A DNA stretch of 64,000 nucleotides from Oscillatoriaceae cyanobacterium M7585_C2015_266 (GCA_015295835.1 DVEG01000003.1:124001-188000), one strand, 5' to 3'; shown: positions 54,815 to 64,000, counted from the first letter of the stretch. The notes: generated from the letters alone by a model not told the origin. A program made the numbers and translations.

Positions 54815-55840
54815 TTACTCTCCGTAGGTTTCCCCTACTACAATTTTGCCGCGAAACACGACATAATTGTAGATATTATAAAACAACAGAATCGGGATTA
54901 AAAAGCCGACAAATGTCAGCATGAATACTAGGGAACTCGGAGAAGCCGCTGCTTCGTAAATAGTGACGCTAGGTGGTATAATATTAGGAAAAATTACGAA
55001 TCCCAATCCTATAAACGATAGGGCAAAAATCAGAAATGTCCAAATAATAGGGGTATTTTCTTCCCGACGTCTTAGACTGCGCAGCAATAAAGCTACTAGC
55101 AAGACGCCCAATATGGGAATGAGGGCGAAAATGTATACCAGCGGTGCTGTAAAAAGTTTGTTTCTTGCCAGTTCGGAAAACAACGGTGTGGTGATTGTGA
55201 TGAAAACCGCTCCGGCAAAAGTTGTCCAAGTAGCTATAGTTGCTGTTTTATAGTAGGTGTTTTGTAAATCGCCAGTGGTTTTCAGAATCAAATAGGTAGA
55301 GCCTATTAAAACATAGCCTTGAATCAGCGTCAGAGAGACTAAAAATGATCGCCAAGTCAGCCAATCCCAAATTCCACCAGCAAAATGTCCGGCTGCATCG
55401 ACTTTAATTCCTTCAAACACAGTGCCCAGAGCAAACCCCTGCCCCAAAGCGGCTAAAAAACTGCCAACGCCAAAGGCAAGATTCCAGACGAACTTACGTT
55501 GGGAATTTTCCCGAAACTCAAATGAAACGGCGCGCAGAATTAAGCCGACTACCATTATTACTGCTGGCAGATACAGGGCATTTAAAATGGTAGCATATGC
55601 CAAAGGAAATGCACCAAATAGGGAACCTCCCATTAACACTAACCAAGTTTCGTTAGCGTCCCAAACATTTCCTAAACTGGTCATTAAAATGGTGCGCCGT
55701 TCTTCACTGGATGCTGTAAGGGATAAGATGCCAACACCCAAGTCAAATCCATCTAATAAAACATAGAGAAAAAGAAATAAACCCAGAATGAAAAACCAGA
55801 CTTGGGGGAGGAATTGTTGTAATGGTTCTAATGGTTCCAT
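54815..55840 (-). CDS. cydB: Cytochrome bd quinol oxidase subunit II
   Basis: 341 residues, about 8-9 membrane helices. It starts FLPQVWFFILGLFLFLYVLLDGFDLGVGIL, the CydB hallmark, and contains VWDANETWLVLMGGSLFGAFP. It pairs with CydA, encoded just upstream (stop and start 9 bp apart). It reduces oxygen with electrons from plastoquinol without pumping protons, in the cytoplasmic or thylakoid membrane. Confidence 0.96.
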   Translation of the reverse strand: MEPLEPLQQFLPQVWFFILGLFLFLYVLLDGFDLGVGILSLTASSEERRTILMTSLGNVWDANETWLVLMGGSLFGAFPLAYATILNALYLPAVIMVVGLILRAVSFEFRENSQRKFVWNLAFGVGSFLAALGQGFALGTVFEGIKVDAAGHFAGGIWDWLTWRSFLVSLTLIQGYVLIGSTYLILKTTGDLQNTYYKTATIATWTTFAGAVFITITTPLFSELARNKLFTAPLVYIFALIPILGVLLVALLLRSLRRREENTPIIWTFLIFALSFIGLGFVIFPNIIPPSVTIYEAAASPSSLVFMLTFVGFLIPILLFYNIYNYVVFRGKIVVGETYGE

Positions 55841-55849
55841 CGCAGCCTC

Positions 55850-57289
55850 CTATTGTTGAGCTTCTACGGGTCGGCGATCGCGTTCATGTTGCGCTGGTTC
55901 AATTTTTAAGCTCGGCTTAGTTTGAGGTGCGGGCAGTTCTAAATTCGGCCCTTTGCGGATAATCCGGCTACCAAAATATAGAGCGGCGACAAAAAAGACT
56001 GCGTACATACTGGTTAAACCTACCAGAGAAAATAAGACTTCTCCTGCGGGTAAGTTAGAGACAGATTCAACTGTGCGCAATTCGCCGTAAACAATCCATG
56101 GTTGTCGTCCGACACAGCGTACAATCCAGCCAGTTTCTACAGCAATGTAACCTAAAGGTGCGGCAAAAACCCAGGCAAGCATTAGCCATTTTTGTTTGCC
56201 GATCGCTTCTGGGGATAGTTTTCCTCGCAGCCATTGTACGGCGCTTACTAACATCAACCCTGCTAAAAATAAACCAATCCCTACCATGATGCGGAAAGAG
56301 TAGTAAATCAGTCCTATCATATGAGGGCGGTTAGCTGGTTGCCATTCTTTTAATCCTTTAATTGGGGTATCGAGGGCTGGTTTTAATTCTAATAAGTAAC
56401 TCAAAGCGCCGGGTATTTTTATTTCCCATTCATTACGTTCGGCGCGGTCATTTGGTAATGCTAACACACTCCATCCTGCAGGTTCTCCGGCTGGTATAGT
56501 TTCCCATTGTGCTTCCATGGCGGCGAGTTTAGCTGGTTGGTAGTGGTAAACTTGTTCTGCGCTTAAGTGACCGATGAAAATTTGTAGGGGGGCTACGGCG
56601 ATCGCTAGGGCTAAAACTACTTTTAGGGAGCGGGAAAAAAACTCTGTATGACGTTGATTGAGTATGTACCAGGCACTAATGCCTCCAATTACAAATAGCG
56701 AAGTCTCCAAAGTTGCAAAGAACATGTGGAGAAAGCTATTTACCATGAAAGGGTTAGCGATCGCCTGAAAGTAATCTTGTACTACAAACTTACCATTTAT
56801 AAAAGTCCCTCCTGCGGGAGTTTGTAGCCAGGAGTTAGCCGTTAAAATCCAAAAAGTCGAAAGATTTGCCCCAAATGCAACTAGAATAGTAGAAAGCCAG
56901 TGAATAATTGGCGGCACTCGTTCCCAGCCGAACATCATAATGCCGAGGAAACTTGCCTCCAGCATAAAAGCCATTGTACCTTCAAAGCCAAGAATTGTGC
57001 CGAAAAAGTCACCGACAGCTTCTGAAAAAGGTGCCCAGTTTAAGCCAAATTGAAACGCCATCGGCAATCCCGATGCCACGCCAATTCCAAAATTGAGGAT
57101 ATATATTTTTGACCAAAAACGGGCGTGTCGATAGTAATCCAGGTTACGGGTTTTCAACCACAACCCTTCAATAATAACCAGATAAATTGCCATGCCTGTT
57201 GTTAAAACAGGCCAAAGCATGTGAAAAATAGCCGTTAGCGCGAACTGAAGCCGCGAAAGGGCTACGGTATCTGAAAGTAATTCTGTCAT
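55850..57289 (-). CDS. cydA: Cytochrome bd quinol oxidase subunit I
   Basis: 479 residues with about nine membrane helices. SRLQFALTAIFHMLWPVLTTGMAIY contains a heme-ligand His (His23), and further signatures include FGIGVASGLPMAFQFGLNW, HMFFATLE and GWIVRCVGRQPWIVYGELRT. The length and short loop after helix 6 fit the short Q-loop (cyanide-insensitive oxidase-like) class rather than the long-loop E. coli type. First gene of the cydAB operon. Confidence 0.96.
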   Translation of the reverse strand: MTELLSDTVALSRLQFALTAIFHMLWPVLTTGMAIYLVIIEGLWLKTRNLDYYRHARFWSKIYILNFGIGVASGLPMAFQFGLNWAPFSEAVGDFFGTILGFEGTMAFMLEASFLGIMMFGWERVPPIIHWLSTILVAFGANLSTFWILTANSWLQTPAGGTFINGKFVVQDYFQAIANPFMVNSFLHMFFATLETSLFVIGGISAWYILNQRHTEFFSRSLKVVLALAIAVAPLQIFIGHLSAEQVYHYQPAKLAAMEAQWETIPAGEPAGWSVLALPNDRAERNEWEIKIPGALSYLLELKPALDTPIKGLKEWQPANRPHMIGLIYYSFRIMVGIGLFLAGLMLVSAVQWLRGKLSPEAIGKQKWLMLAWVFAAPLGYIAVETGWIVRCVGRQPWIVYGELRTVESVSNLPAGEVLFSLVGLTSMYAVFFVAALYFGSRIIRKGPNLELPAPQTKPSLKIEPAQHERDRRPVEAQQ

Positions 57290-57401
57290 ATTGATTTGCT
57301 ACCTTATTTTAAATTTAGGTAAAAGTAACCTGCTGAGGTGTTTTACAACTCTTGTGACTGTAACAAATCAAAAGACAGAACGTCAAATAGCAAGCATAGA
57401 G

Positions 57402-58646
57402 TCAAGTGGATTCTTTAGCGACAAGAGTAGGGAGGGGTTGGTATCTGATCCCGGCTGCTTGTAAGCGACGCAGGGCTTCAGAAAGGCGATCGCAATCTGC
57501 AATCAAACTTACCCGCACATATCCTTCTCCCCCAGGACCAAAAGCATTTCCTGGAGTCACGACAATGCCAGTTTTTTGCAAAACATCCAAGGCAAAATCC
57601 GTCGAACTTTGACCCGGAGGGCAAGGCAGCCAAAGATACATAGCTGCTTTTGGTTTAGGGATATTCCAGCCCAATTTAGCCAACCCTTCTACCAAAAAAT
57701 TCCGCCGTTGGCGGTAACGTTCCTGCACAGAGTGTAAGTAATCGTCTGGCAATTGCAAAGCCGTCTGTGCTGCTGACTGCACGGCTGCAAATATACCATA
57801 ATCCAGATTAGTTTTTAAAGTCCGCAATCCTTGAATAACTTGGGGATTGCCAACCACAAAACCAACCCGCCATCCTGCCATATTGTAAGTTTTAGACATA
57901 GTGTGAAACTCGACGCCTATTTCCTTAGCACCGTCAATTTCCAGCAAACTTGTAGGCTGATAGCCGTCGAAAGCCAATTCTGCATAACAGAGATCGTGGA
58001 CGAGCAGGATTTGATAACGGCGGGCAAATGCAACTATTTCTTGAAAAAATTCGCGGGGTGCTGTTGCACCTGTAGGATTGCTAGGGTAGTTGAAATAGAG
58101 AATCTTAGCCGCTTCTGCTACGGCATCGGGGATAGAAGAGAGCTCGATAAGCCAGTTATTTTCAGGTTTGAGAATCAGAAAGTGGACTTTAGCGCCAGCA
58201 ATTAGTGGTCCCCGAAAATGGGGGGGATAAGCGGGAGAGGGTACCAAAACCAAGTCGCCGGGATTGATATAGGCAAGAGCTAGATGGGTTAAACCTTCTT
58301 TAGATCCCAAAAGGGGCAAAACTTCTCTGTCAGAGTCTAGCTCGACACCATAGCGACGTTTGTACCAAGAGGTGATAGCGCGGCGGAAACTAGCGGTGCC
58401 TTCAAAGGGGGGATAGCCGTGATTAGCGGGATTTTGCAAGGCTGCGATCGCTGCTGAGATTACGGGCTGAGGTGCTGAGCCATCTGGATTCCCCATTCCC
58501 AAATCAATCAAATCTATTCCCTGAAGGCGGGCGCGGGCTTTTAGTTCGTCTAGACGAGCAAACACATAGGGTGGTAATGCTTTTAACCGCTCAGCAGGGC
58601 TTATCCAATCCGATGTCATTGCTTTTGCCGCATTCTCCTGATACAA
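57402..58646 (-). CDS. Class I/II aminotransferase (LL-DAP/aspartate aminotransferase-like)
   Basis: 414 residues. Fold type I PLP enzyme with IDLGMGNPDGSAP, GYPPFEGTASFRRAI, YFNYPSNPTGA (Asn/Pro motif), LLVHDLCYAEL and the Schiff-base Lys252 in MSKTYNMAGWRVGF. The pattern follows the group annotated as aspartate aminotransferase or LL-diaminopimelate aminotransferase in cyanobacteria. The substrate is not certain. Met10 (MTSDWISPAERL) is an alternative start. Confidence 0.92.
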   Translation of the reverse strand: MYQENAAKAMTSDWISPAERLKALPPYVFARLDELKARARLQGIDLIDLGMGNPDGSAPQPVISAAIAALQNPANHGYPPFEGTASFRRAITSWYKRRYGVELDSDREVLPLLGSKEGLTHLALAYINPGDLVLVPSPAYPPHFRGPLIAGAKVHFLILKPENNWLIELSSIPDAVAEAAKILYFNYPSNPTGATAPREFFQEIVAFARRYQILLVHDLCYAELAFDGYQPTSLLEIDGAKEIGVEFHTMSKTYNMAGWRVGFVVGNPQVIQGLRTLKTNLDYGIFAAVQSAAQTALQLPDDYLHSVQERYRQRRNFLVEGLAKLGWNIPKPKAAMYLWLPCPPGQSSTDFALDVLQKTGIVVTPGNAFGPGGEGYVRVSLIADCDRLSEALRRLQAAGIRYQPLPTLVAKEST

Positions 58647-58831
58647 GAAACTTACTTACAATTTGTAGGGGTGGGTATTGAGAATGGACTTACCTGCCGG
58701 CATCAAAAGGGGTTATCTAGCCAACCTGCTCTCCCCCCAGCTATTTTTTGCCCCCTTTTAATTGGCATAGCTTCTAGGCTGAACCGAAAGAGTATTTTCC
58801 ATCCTATTTTCCGCACCGGACTATTAGCATA

Positions 58832-60049
58832 TCATGGGGATTTTTTTTTGAAGCCGGATTCTTCGTTTGCTCCTACCAATTCTCCTGTTTGACGATAAGC
58901 TTCTACCGGCACCGTTGTTGAAACCATTGCTGCCATCAATTGTTCCGGCACTACTTTAAAAGGCAGACGGTGGATATCCGATGTGTTGGAGCAAGCAAAT
59001 TCAGCTGCTTGTCGTAATTCTCCCAGGGTTATATTTCCCAGCCCCAAGTGCGCCAGAGTTGAGGGCAGTTCGATTTCGGAATAGAATTTCAAAAGTTGTT
59101 GTCGTGCGGCTGCTGCGAGCTGATTTCCCTGTATCATTTCTTCCAAGCGCAATTGCACGAGTATTCCATATGCGACTTTTTCTCCGTGCAGAGTATTGCG
59201 ACTGTTGTGAAGTTGCGTCAAGCCATTGTGAACGGCATGGGCTGCTACTGTGCGGCATTGTGCCCCGCCTAAGCCGCCTATCACGCCTGCCAGCAATACT
59301 GTAGCGTCTACTACTTCGCGCCAGACTGGGCTGCCGGGTTGTTTGAGTGCGGCTACTGATTTTTGCAATAGAATGTCTCGCAGCACTCTTGCTTGTTGTA
59401 CTGCTGCGATTAATAATGTTTGCTCGCTATGCCCACTACTTACTGATGCTTCGTACCATTTGGCAAGGGCATCGCCGATTCCTGCTCTAATGGTGCGCAA
59501 GGGTGCGGTGGCGATTATGTCGTAATCGAGGAGGAGTAAATCGGGGCAGCGTCTGAGGGGCACGTCGTAAACGAAGGCGCCTGCATCTGTGTAGACATTC
59601 GATAGAGCTGTGCAGGCGGCACATGTTGCGCCAGATGTGGGTATTGTGACTACTGGCAGCCTGCACCAGTGGGCGAGGAGTTTAGCTGCGTCTAGGGCTT
59701 TGCCTCCGCCGATGCCGATAATTAAGTCGGCTCGATGGGCGAGCGCAGCTTGGCGCATGGCTTCTAGTCTAGCTTCGCTGCAGTCGGGGCTATAAGAAAT
59801 TGTGGCTATTTCGAGCTTTTGTTGTTGCAGTGGTGGCAGTAGTGCTTCCTGAGCTATGGTTAGGGTGCGCTCGCCTCCTACGATTAAGGGGCGCTGCCCT
59901 AAACGGGCGATTTCCTCTGATGCTACTGTTAAAATTTGTGTACCGCGGATAATTTTTGTCGGCGCAACTGTCATTGTTGCCAGCGTGGCGATTCCTGTGC
60001 TGGCTTCTGTGGAGTTAGGAAGGTTAGGCAAAAATCGATTGGTAGTCAT
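58832..60049 (-). CDS. Iron-containing alcohol dehydrogenase family protein
   Basis: 405 residues, glycerol dehydrogenase-like. NAD-binding GIGGGKALDAAKLLAHW and TIPTSGATCAACTALSNVY are visible, and the metal site is indicated by AGIGDALAKWYEA and AHAVHNGLTQLHNSRNTLHGEKVAYG. Met26 (MTVAPTKIIRG) would give a more usual family start; the first 25 residues look like an extension. Cytoplasmic NAD-dependent oxidoreductase of unknown substrate. Confidence 0.9.
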   Translation of the reverse strand: MTTNRFLPNLPNSTEASTGIATLATMTVAPTKIIRGTQILTVASEEIARLGQRPLIVGGERTLTIAQEALLPPLQQQKLEIATISYSPDCSEARLEAMRQAALAHRADLIIGIGGGKALDAAKLLAHWCRLPVVTIPTSGATCAACTALSNVYTDAGAFVYDVPLRRCPDLLLLDYDIIATAPLRTIRAGIGDALAKWYEASVSSGHSEQTLLIAAVQQARVLRDILLQKSVAALKQPGSPVWREVVDATVLLAGVIGGLGGAQCRTVAAHAVHNGLTQLHNSRNTLHGEKVAYGILVQLRLEEMIQGNQLAAAARQQLLKFYSEIELPSTLAHLGLGNITLGELRQAAEFACSNTSDIHRLPFKVVPEQLMAAMVSTTVPVEAYRQTGELVGANEESGFKKKSP

Positions 60050-60077
60050 TCGTGAATTAAGTGACGACAGTAGCAGT

Positions 60078-60596
60078 TTAGGCTGATGGTTTTGGTAGTT
60101 GAGCCAACTGTTCGGGGAATATTTCGATTACCATTTGCTCATCTTGGCGTTTTCGGAGCGAGCGCTGCACTTGCCCCAAGTATAGCAATTTAGAAACACC
60201 CGGTTGTGGATGGATAATTGTGCGGGCGCGGATAGTTAGTTTATCATCTCGCCTCCCCAGTCGCCCTAGGGAAAATAGATTGCTGGCGGCTTGGCGTAAG
60301 GTGGCTTCTAGTTCTGTCTCTGTAATTGTTGGCGCAACGGCAATTACTGCCTGGGTGGAGCCGGTATCGTATACGGTTGTGTAGCGAACTGCTCCAGGTA
60401 TAACTGTGCGGGTGAAGGGAACTAATCCGAGGGCGAATAAGCCGCCGGTGAGTACTGCCATGAAGCCGGTTATTCCCACCAGGCGAAACCGAATGCCCCA
60501 TTGTAGGATAAATCCCAGTACTGCTATAAGGGCACTGGCGACGGTGATCATGCCTGCCCATTTGGCGGCGGTCATAAAATTAGCTGTTGTTAGCAT
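60078..60596 (-). CDS. ycf51: Ycf51 family protein
   Basis: 172 residues. Two membrane helices near the N-terminus (about 10-30 and 38-60) precede a soluble domain with VRYTTVYDTGSTQAVIAVAP and SKLLYLGQVQRSLRKRQDEQ. This matches Ycf51, a protein of unknown function conserved in cyanobacteria and red-lineage plastids. It lies 28 bp upstream of the dehydrogenase gene on the same strand. Confidence 0.88.
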   Translation of the reverse strand: MLTTANFMTAAKWAGMITVASALIAVLGFILQWGIRFRLVGITGFMAVLTGGLFALGLVPFTRTVIPGAVRYTTVYDTGSTQAVIAVAPTITETELEATLRQAASNLFSLGRLGRRDDKLTIRARTIIHPQPGVSKLLYLGQVQRSLRKRQDEQMVIEIFPEQLAQLPKPSA

Positions 60597-60627
60597 ATTT
60601 TATTGTGCTTAATTTAGATTAAATTTG

Positions 60628-61107
60628 CTAAGACTCGTTTTCGTTACTAACAAAGCCGTCAGTATTACTGCCGGGAACGGATTCAAGGGCGGCTTTGAGG
60701 GTGTGCCAGGTGAGGGTAGCGCATTTGATACGAACGGGAAATTGGGAGACTCCTCGCATGACGTTCAATTTCCGTTGTTCTTTAGGAAACTCTGCCTCGC
60801 CTTTCATCATTTTTTGGAAGTGTTGCACCATTTTTAGGGCTTCGTCTATGCTGCGCCCTATAAGGGCTTCTGCCATTAAGTCTGCTGATGCCATTGCGAT
60901 CGCACAGCCTGAGCCTTCGAATTTTACGTCTTCTATGCGCTCGCCTGTTTCATTCAGCTTTACTGTCAGTTCAATTGTATCCCCGCAACTTGGATTGTGA
61001 CCCCGTTGCTGTCGGTGTACCGGGTTAGTTCTGCCCCGATGCCGGGGTTTTTTATAATGTTCTAAGATGACTTGCTGGTAGAGATCCCGCAGGTTGTCGA
61101 GAGACAT
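60628..61107 (-). CDS. sufU: SufU/IscU-like Fe-S cluster assembly protein
   Basis: 159 residues. MSLDNLRDLYQQVILEHYKKPRHRG is the SufU start. Cluster or zinc ligands are visible as Cys41 (NPSCGD, with Asp43), Cys68 (GSGCAIAMASADLM) and Cys129 (RIKCATLTWHTL). The insertion around 100-120 is characteristic of SufU rather than IscU. It delivers or receives sulfur together with SufS. No other suf genes are in the window. Confidence 0.93.
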   Translation of the reverse strand: MSLDNLRDLYQQVILEHYKKPRHRGRTNPVHRQQRGHNPSCGDTIELTVKLNETGERIEDVKFEGSGCAIAMASADLMAEALIGRSIDEALKMVQHFQKMMKGEAEFPKEQRKLNVMRGVSQFPVRIKCATLTWHTLKAALESVPGSNTDGFVSNENES

Positions 61108-61327
61108 GATGCAATAAAAACGATATTAAAATGATTCTTTACTTTTATTCTATCAGTATATTTATGAATCTCTCACTTTTGCTGGCAAGTAAACTTCTGC
61201 GCTTGCACGCTGACTTTAATGGTGGTGGCAAGCATTTGTGCTATTATAGCGGCTCTGCTACTATACAAATTTTTACTACGTTTACCAAAAAGGCGTTTAT
61301 ATCTTCAGGGTTGTCAGCTTGATTATT

Positions 61328-62383
61328 CTATTTTTTGCCAAGCAGCAGATAGGTTGTCATCATTCCTTTTCCTTTAACATCGATTTCGCCCCGCTCTTTG
61401 AAAAGATAGCGATCGCGTAATTTTAGGTAAGTTGCTGTTGTCACTTGAATGCTGCCGACTATTCCTTGGGATTCCATGCGAGAAGCAATATTAACGGTGT
61501 CTCCCCAAAGATCGTAAGTAAATTTATGGGTGCCAATCACGCCAGCTACAACGGGACCTGTGTTAATTCCAATACGGATACTAAAGGGTTCTTCGCGCCC
61601 TATATTGATTTCGGCAATGGTTGCTTGCATATCAAGAGCCATATTAGCGATCGCTTCTGCATGATCCGTGCGTGGTGTTGGCAATCCCCCCACTACCATA
61701 TAAGCATCTCCAATTGTCTTAATTTTTTCCAATCCGTGATGCAGCGCTAGTTTATCAAATGCTGAAAAAATTTGATTTAGTAAATTTACCAATTCAACAG
61801 GAGAAATATTTGCAGATAATCTTGTAAAATCAACGATATCAGCAAACAAAACCGTGACTTCTGCAAAGCTGTCAGCAATTATATTTTTCCCCTGTTTCAG
61901 TTGTTCTGCAATTGGTTTTGGTAGGATATTCAGCAGCAGCCTTTCGGATTTTTCTTGTTCTGCTTGCAATTTTTTTAAATACGCTTGTTCCTGGTCTCGT
62001 AGTCGTTTTTTCTCCAAACAAGCCCCTATACGAGCTTTGAGTAAAACTGGATTGAATGGCTTTGTTAAATAATCTTCTGCTCCCAATTCAATACACTTGA
62101 CTACACTGTCTAGATCGTCTACTGCCGAAATCATGATCACTGGAATGTGGCGCAAGGCTGGGTCGGCTTTCAGTTGTTCGAGCAACTGATAGCCATTCAT
62201 TTTCGGCATCATAATGTCGAGGAGTACCAAGTCGAATGGCCGCGCTCGCAGTAGTTCGAGGGCTTGATATCCGTCTGCTGCGACTTCAACGCTATAACCT
62301 TGTCGTTTCAGGCGACGGGCGAGTAAGTCACGATTGGCTTCAATATCATCAACTACCAGCACGCAGGCTTGGTCGATGTTCAT
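61328..62383 (-). CDS. Receiver-domain adenylate/guanylate cyclase
   Basis: 351 residues. Receiver (about 6-122) with phospho-acceptor Asp56 (VLLDIMMPKMNG) and the late Lys in YLTKPF. A coiled coil (about 125-150) joins to a class III cyclase domain (about 165-351): VTVLFADIVDFTRLSANISP with metal Asp residues, KIKTIGDAYMVVGG with the substrate-specifying Lys (favouring ATP), and YDLWGDTVNIASRME. It makes cAMP in response to phosphorelay input. No kinase is directly adjacent. It could supply the cNMP-binding protein at 34985-35464; that link is inference. Confidence 0.93.
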   Translation of the reverse strand: MNIDQACVLVVDDIEANRDLLARRLKRQGYSVEVAADGYQALELLRARPFDLVLLDIMMPKMNGYQLLEQLKADPALRHIPVIMISAVDDLDSVVKCIELGAEDYLTKPFNPVLLKARIGACLEKKRLRDQEQAYLKKLQAEQEKSERLLLNILPKPIAEQLKQGKNIIADSFAEVTVLFADIVDFTRLSANISPVELVNLLNQIFSAFDKLALHHGLEKIKTIGDAYMVVGGLPTPRTDHAEAIANMALDMQATIAEINIGREEPFSIRIGINTGPVVAGVIGTHKFTYDLWGDTVNIASRMESQGIVGSIQVTTATYLKLRDRYLFKERGEIDVKGKGMMTTYLLLGKK

Positions 62384-62973
62384 GGTACAGTCTCTTTTCT
62401 AGAATCGCCTGAATGTTCGCATTGATTTTAAGATAGTGCTTTTTGGCTTCGGCTGAGTGCTGAGTTGAGGAGTAGGCTCCTCGTAAAATTTTCGTTCATC
62501 TAGTGGCGCTCGCTTTTTTTCTATCTCTCAACCTGGGGCTTTTCTATGATATTACGTCTTTTTTTTTTCAACTTTTCTGGGAATTTGCTTTTTTTGGCTT
62601 GACATTATTGACAACAAACATACTTTTTAAGAGTAACAAAAAAATTATCAACTTGTCTTACCTGTCTCTCACAAAGCAAACCGCGAAAATTTCCGGCTTA
62701 TTAATTTTGATTAAGCTTTCTGTTAAGCGATCGCACAACAGATATGAATCGCAAGTCTTAGTTTTTACAATACTCTTGTGAGATAGTCTGTTTTCCGGCT
62801 GCAAATAGATTTTATATTATAACATTTTACCATCTTTGTTAGCAAAGACGCAAGCGCGATTTGGATTACTAACCTGCAGCTTCTACTCCTGACTTGAAAT
62901 TTTTAGAAACCCAGTTTCTCGAAGAAACCGGGTTTTTTAACATTTTGAATTTAACTACTAGCTACTAAAATTT
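62384..62973. other. Intergenic region between cyclase and response regulator genes
   Basis: 590 bp. A GAGGAG/CTCCTC hairpin (62467-62482) lies about 85 bp upstream of the cyclase start, and a repeat hairpin closes the other end. A frame at 62503-62781 reads as hydrophobic low-complexity sequence without a ribosome site and is not accepted as a gene. Confidence 0.4.
62905..62936. repeat. AGAAACC-type hairpin 3' of the response regulator gene
   Basis: AGAAACCCAGTTTCT and AGAAACCGGGTTT face each other across CGA, forming a long stem with one mismatch, followed on the plus strand by TTTTT. It belongs to the same dispersed family as 16401-16472 and 20380-20408, and may terminate the minus-strand gene that stops at 62974. 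Confidence 0.6.
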
Positions 62974-63351
62974 TTACGGCGTGGCCGTTTTTTGCAACAG
63001 TGCTTCAATTTTTCCCAGCAGTCTAGTAAATTCTACGGGTTTTGTGTCGTAGTCGTCGCAGCCAGCTTCTAAACATTTCTCACGATCCCCAGTGATCGCA
63101 TGGGCAGTGAGGGCGATAACCGGAATGTGGCGGGTGAGCGCCATGGCTTTAATTTGCTGGGTTGCTTGCCATCCATCCAACACCGGCAGCCCCATATCCA
63201 TTAAAATCAAGTCTGGTGACTCGGATTTGGCCATATCCACCCCTTGAGCGCCATCGGTAGCGATTACCACATCGTACCCCTTTCGCTTCAGACGCCGCGA
63301 AAGCATATCTCTATTCATCTCATTATCTTCGACAAGTAGAATTTTAGTCAT
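62974..63351 (-). CDS. Single-domain response regulator
   Basis: 125 residues consisting only of a receiver domain: KILLVEDNEMNRDMLSRRL, phospho-acceptor Asp52 (ILMDMGLPVLDG), Thr in ALTAHA and Lys in DYDTKPVEF. DivK/CheY-like in size, with no output domain. It lies about 300 bp downstream of a histidine kinase gene on the same strand, a likely cognate pair. Confidence 0.93.
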   Translation of the reverse strand: MTKILLVEDNEMNRDMLSRRLKRKGYDVVIATDGAQGVDMAKSESPDLILMDMGLPVLDGWQATQQIKAMALTRHIPVIALTAHAITGDREKCLEAGCDDYDTKPVEFTRLLGKIEALLQKTATP

Positions 63352-63649
63352 TGCTCTTATCCCCTATTTCCAGTCAGCCATCAGCCTTAAAAGCCCGCTT
63401 TTGGGATCATTATTGTTTCTAAAATCTGAAATTTCATCTATAAAACTCGCAATGGCAAAAGAGCTGATGCTGAGATGCCAAATCCTGGCAGCCGGGCGCT
63501 CTTTTCTGCCTTTTGTCTGAGAAAGCAGCCCAGGAATCCCTCACGAGCTATTACTAAGGTAACACAGTTTGTTTATTTATATCTTTTAAATATCAGGAAG
63601 TGTTGGTTAAGTAGTAGGCGATTTGCCAACGCAAATGCTTTTTGTGCTG

Positions 63650-64000
63650 TTAAAGATTGTTTGTGTTGTTTTTTGAGTTGGTGTTGGTTTCGTTGACGAA
63701 TGCTGGCAATTGCATGATAAAAGTGGAACCTTTGCCCAGTTCGCTTTCGACGCGAATACAACCGCCCATTATTTCACAGAATTTATAAGCGATCGCTAAA
63801 CCCAAGCCAGTACCGCCGTATCGGCGCGTCGTAGAAGCATCCCCCTGAGTAAATGCCTCAAAAATATGTTTTTGCTGCTCCGGTGTCATACCGATTCCCG
63901 TGTCGGTGACAGTAAAGATAATGAAAGATTGAGCAGCAGATGTGTCTGATTTCTCCTCTTCATATCGGCTGACTTCTAAGCGAATAATACCCTTTTCCGT
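63650..64000 (-). CDS. Histidine kinase, C-terminal part (cut by window edge)
   Basis: The frame enters from beyond position 64000 and ends at 63650, giving 116 residues of the ATPase domain: [14 protein letters not shown], the G1 box VTDTGIGM, the F box [19 protein letters not shown], the G2 box [18 protein letters not shown] and [14 protein letters not shown]. This is the layout of hybrid-type sensor kinases. The N-terminal sensor and HisKA parts lie outside the window. It precedes the single-domain regulator. Confidence 0.93.
   Translation of the reverse strand, partial: TEKGIIRLEVSRYEEEKSDTSAAQSFIIFTVTDTGIGMTPEQQKHIFEAFTQGDASTTRRYGGTGLGLAIAYKFCEIMGGCIRVESELGKGSTFIMQLPAFVNETNTNSKNNTNNL

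Noticed and set aside
62503-62781. Hydrophobic 92-residue frame
   Set aside because: AT-rich composition explains the Phe/Leu-rich translation; no ribosome site or family signature.
1-64000. CRISPR array or cas genes
   Set aside because: No regularly spaced direct repeats of 25-40 bp and no Cas-like proteins are seen.

Overview
The window is chromosomal DNA of a cyanobacterium. Direct signs are psbY and petN (tiny thylakoid proteins of photosystem II and cytochrome b6f), a cyanobacterial-type menG (phylloquinone methyltransferase), Ycf51, a CHASE2 sensor, a Ser/Thr kinase with pentapeptide repeats, and frequent HIP1 octamers (GCGATCGC, for example near 1368, 2982, 11936 and 23751). Dispersed AGAAACC(C/G)GGTTTCT palindromes and the two-partner-secretion plus CHAT gene set resemble large filamentous Oscillatoriales genomes. 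That placement is inference from general knowledge, not from a search.

Layout. 1-1.7 kb: tRNA-Tyr, tRNA-Thr and tRNA-Arg, a solo IS200/IS605-like right end between the first two, and a wrecked tnpB. 1.7-6.4 kb: conserved cyanobacterial hypotheticals, a small LapA-like membrane protein and a phosphohexomutase. 6.9-15.4 kb: the most distinctive block, one strand and closely packed: a small secreted protein ending in a Cys-bounded Pro/Phe loop, a filamentous-haemagglutinin-type exoprotein, a membrane-anchored TPR-CHAT protease, a DUF928 protein whose signature is repeated four times, and a CHASE2 histidine kinase. 15.4-16.6 kb: a gene-free stretch full of palindromes and hairpins. 16.6-29.8 kb: sigma factor, cobO, moeA, Ser/Thr kinase, pheT, cupredoxin, VOC protein, gamma carbonic anhydrase, psbY, an AMIN-domain protein and a pentapeptide protein. 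29.8-35.5 kb: infC with a long leader holding a second copy of the right-end element, then a nucleotide-transporter-like HEAT protein and its cNMP-binding partner. 35.5-48 kb: mostly minus-strand genes (TPR, frameshifted DUF167, cupin, DJ-1/PfpI, petN, cobalamin-binding protein, DUF445, menG, response regulator, LapA, ubiX, RNB exoribonuclease). 48-64 kb: clpP, a PLD-like lipoprotein, paired M16 peptidases, cydAB, an aminotransferase, an iron-ADH-like enzyme, ycf51, sufU, a receiver-cyclase, a response regulator and the cut-off end of a histidine kinase.

How the parts fit. Housekeeping genes dominate. The 6.9-15.4 kb block reads as one surface or envelope system: secreted substrates, a caspase-like protease facing the envelope, an accessory DUF928 protein and a sensor kinase. 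No TpsB/FhaC outer-membrane pore is present in the window. Two paralogous elements of about 155 bp (286-436 and 30521-30676) resemble IS605 right ends or omega-RNAs without a neighbouring intact tnpB. Both sit within 30 bp of essential expression genes (tRNA-Thr and infC), so they are likely to be transcribed.
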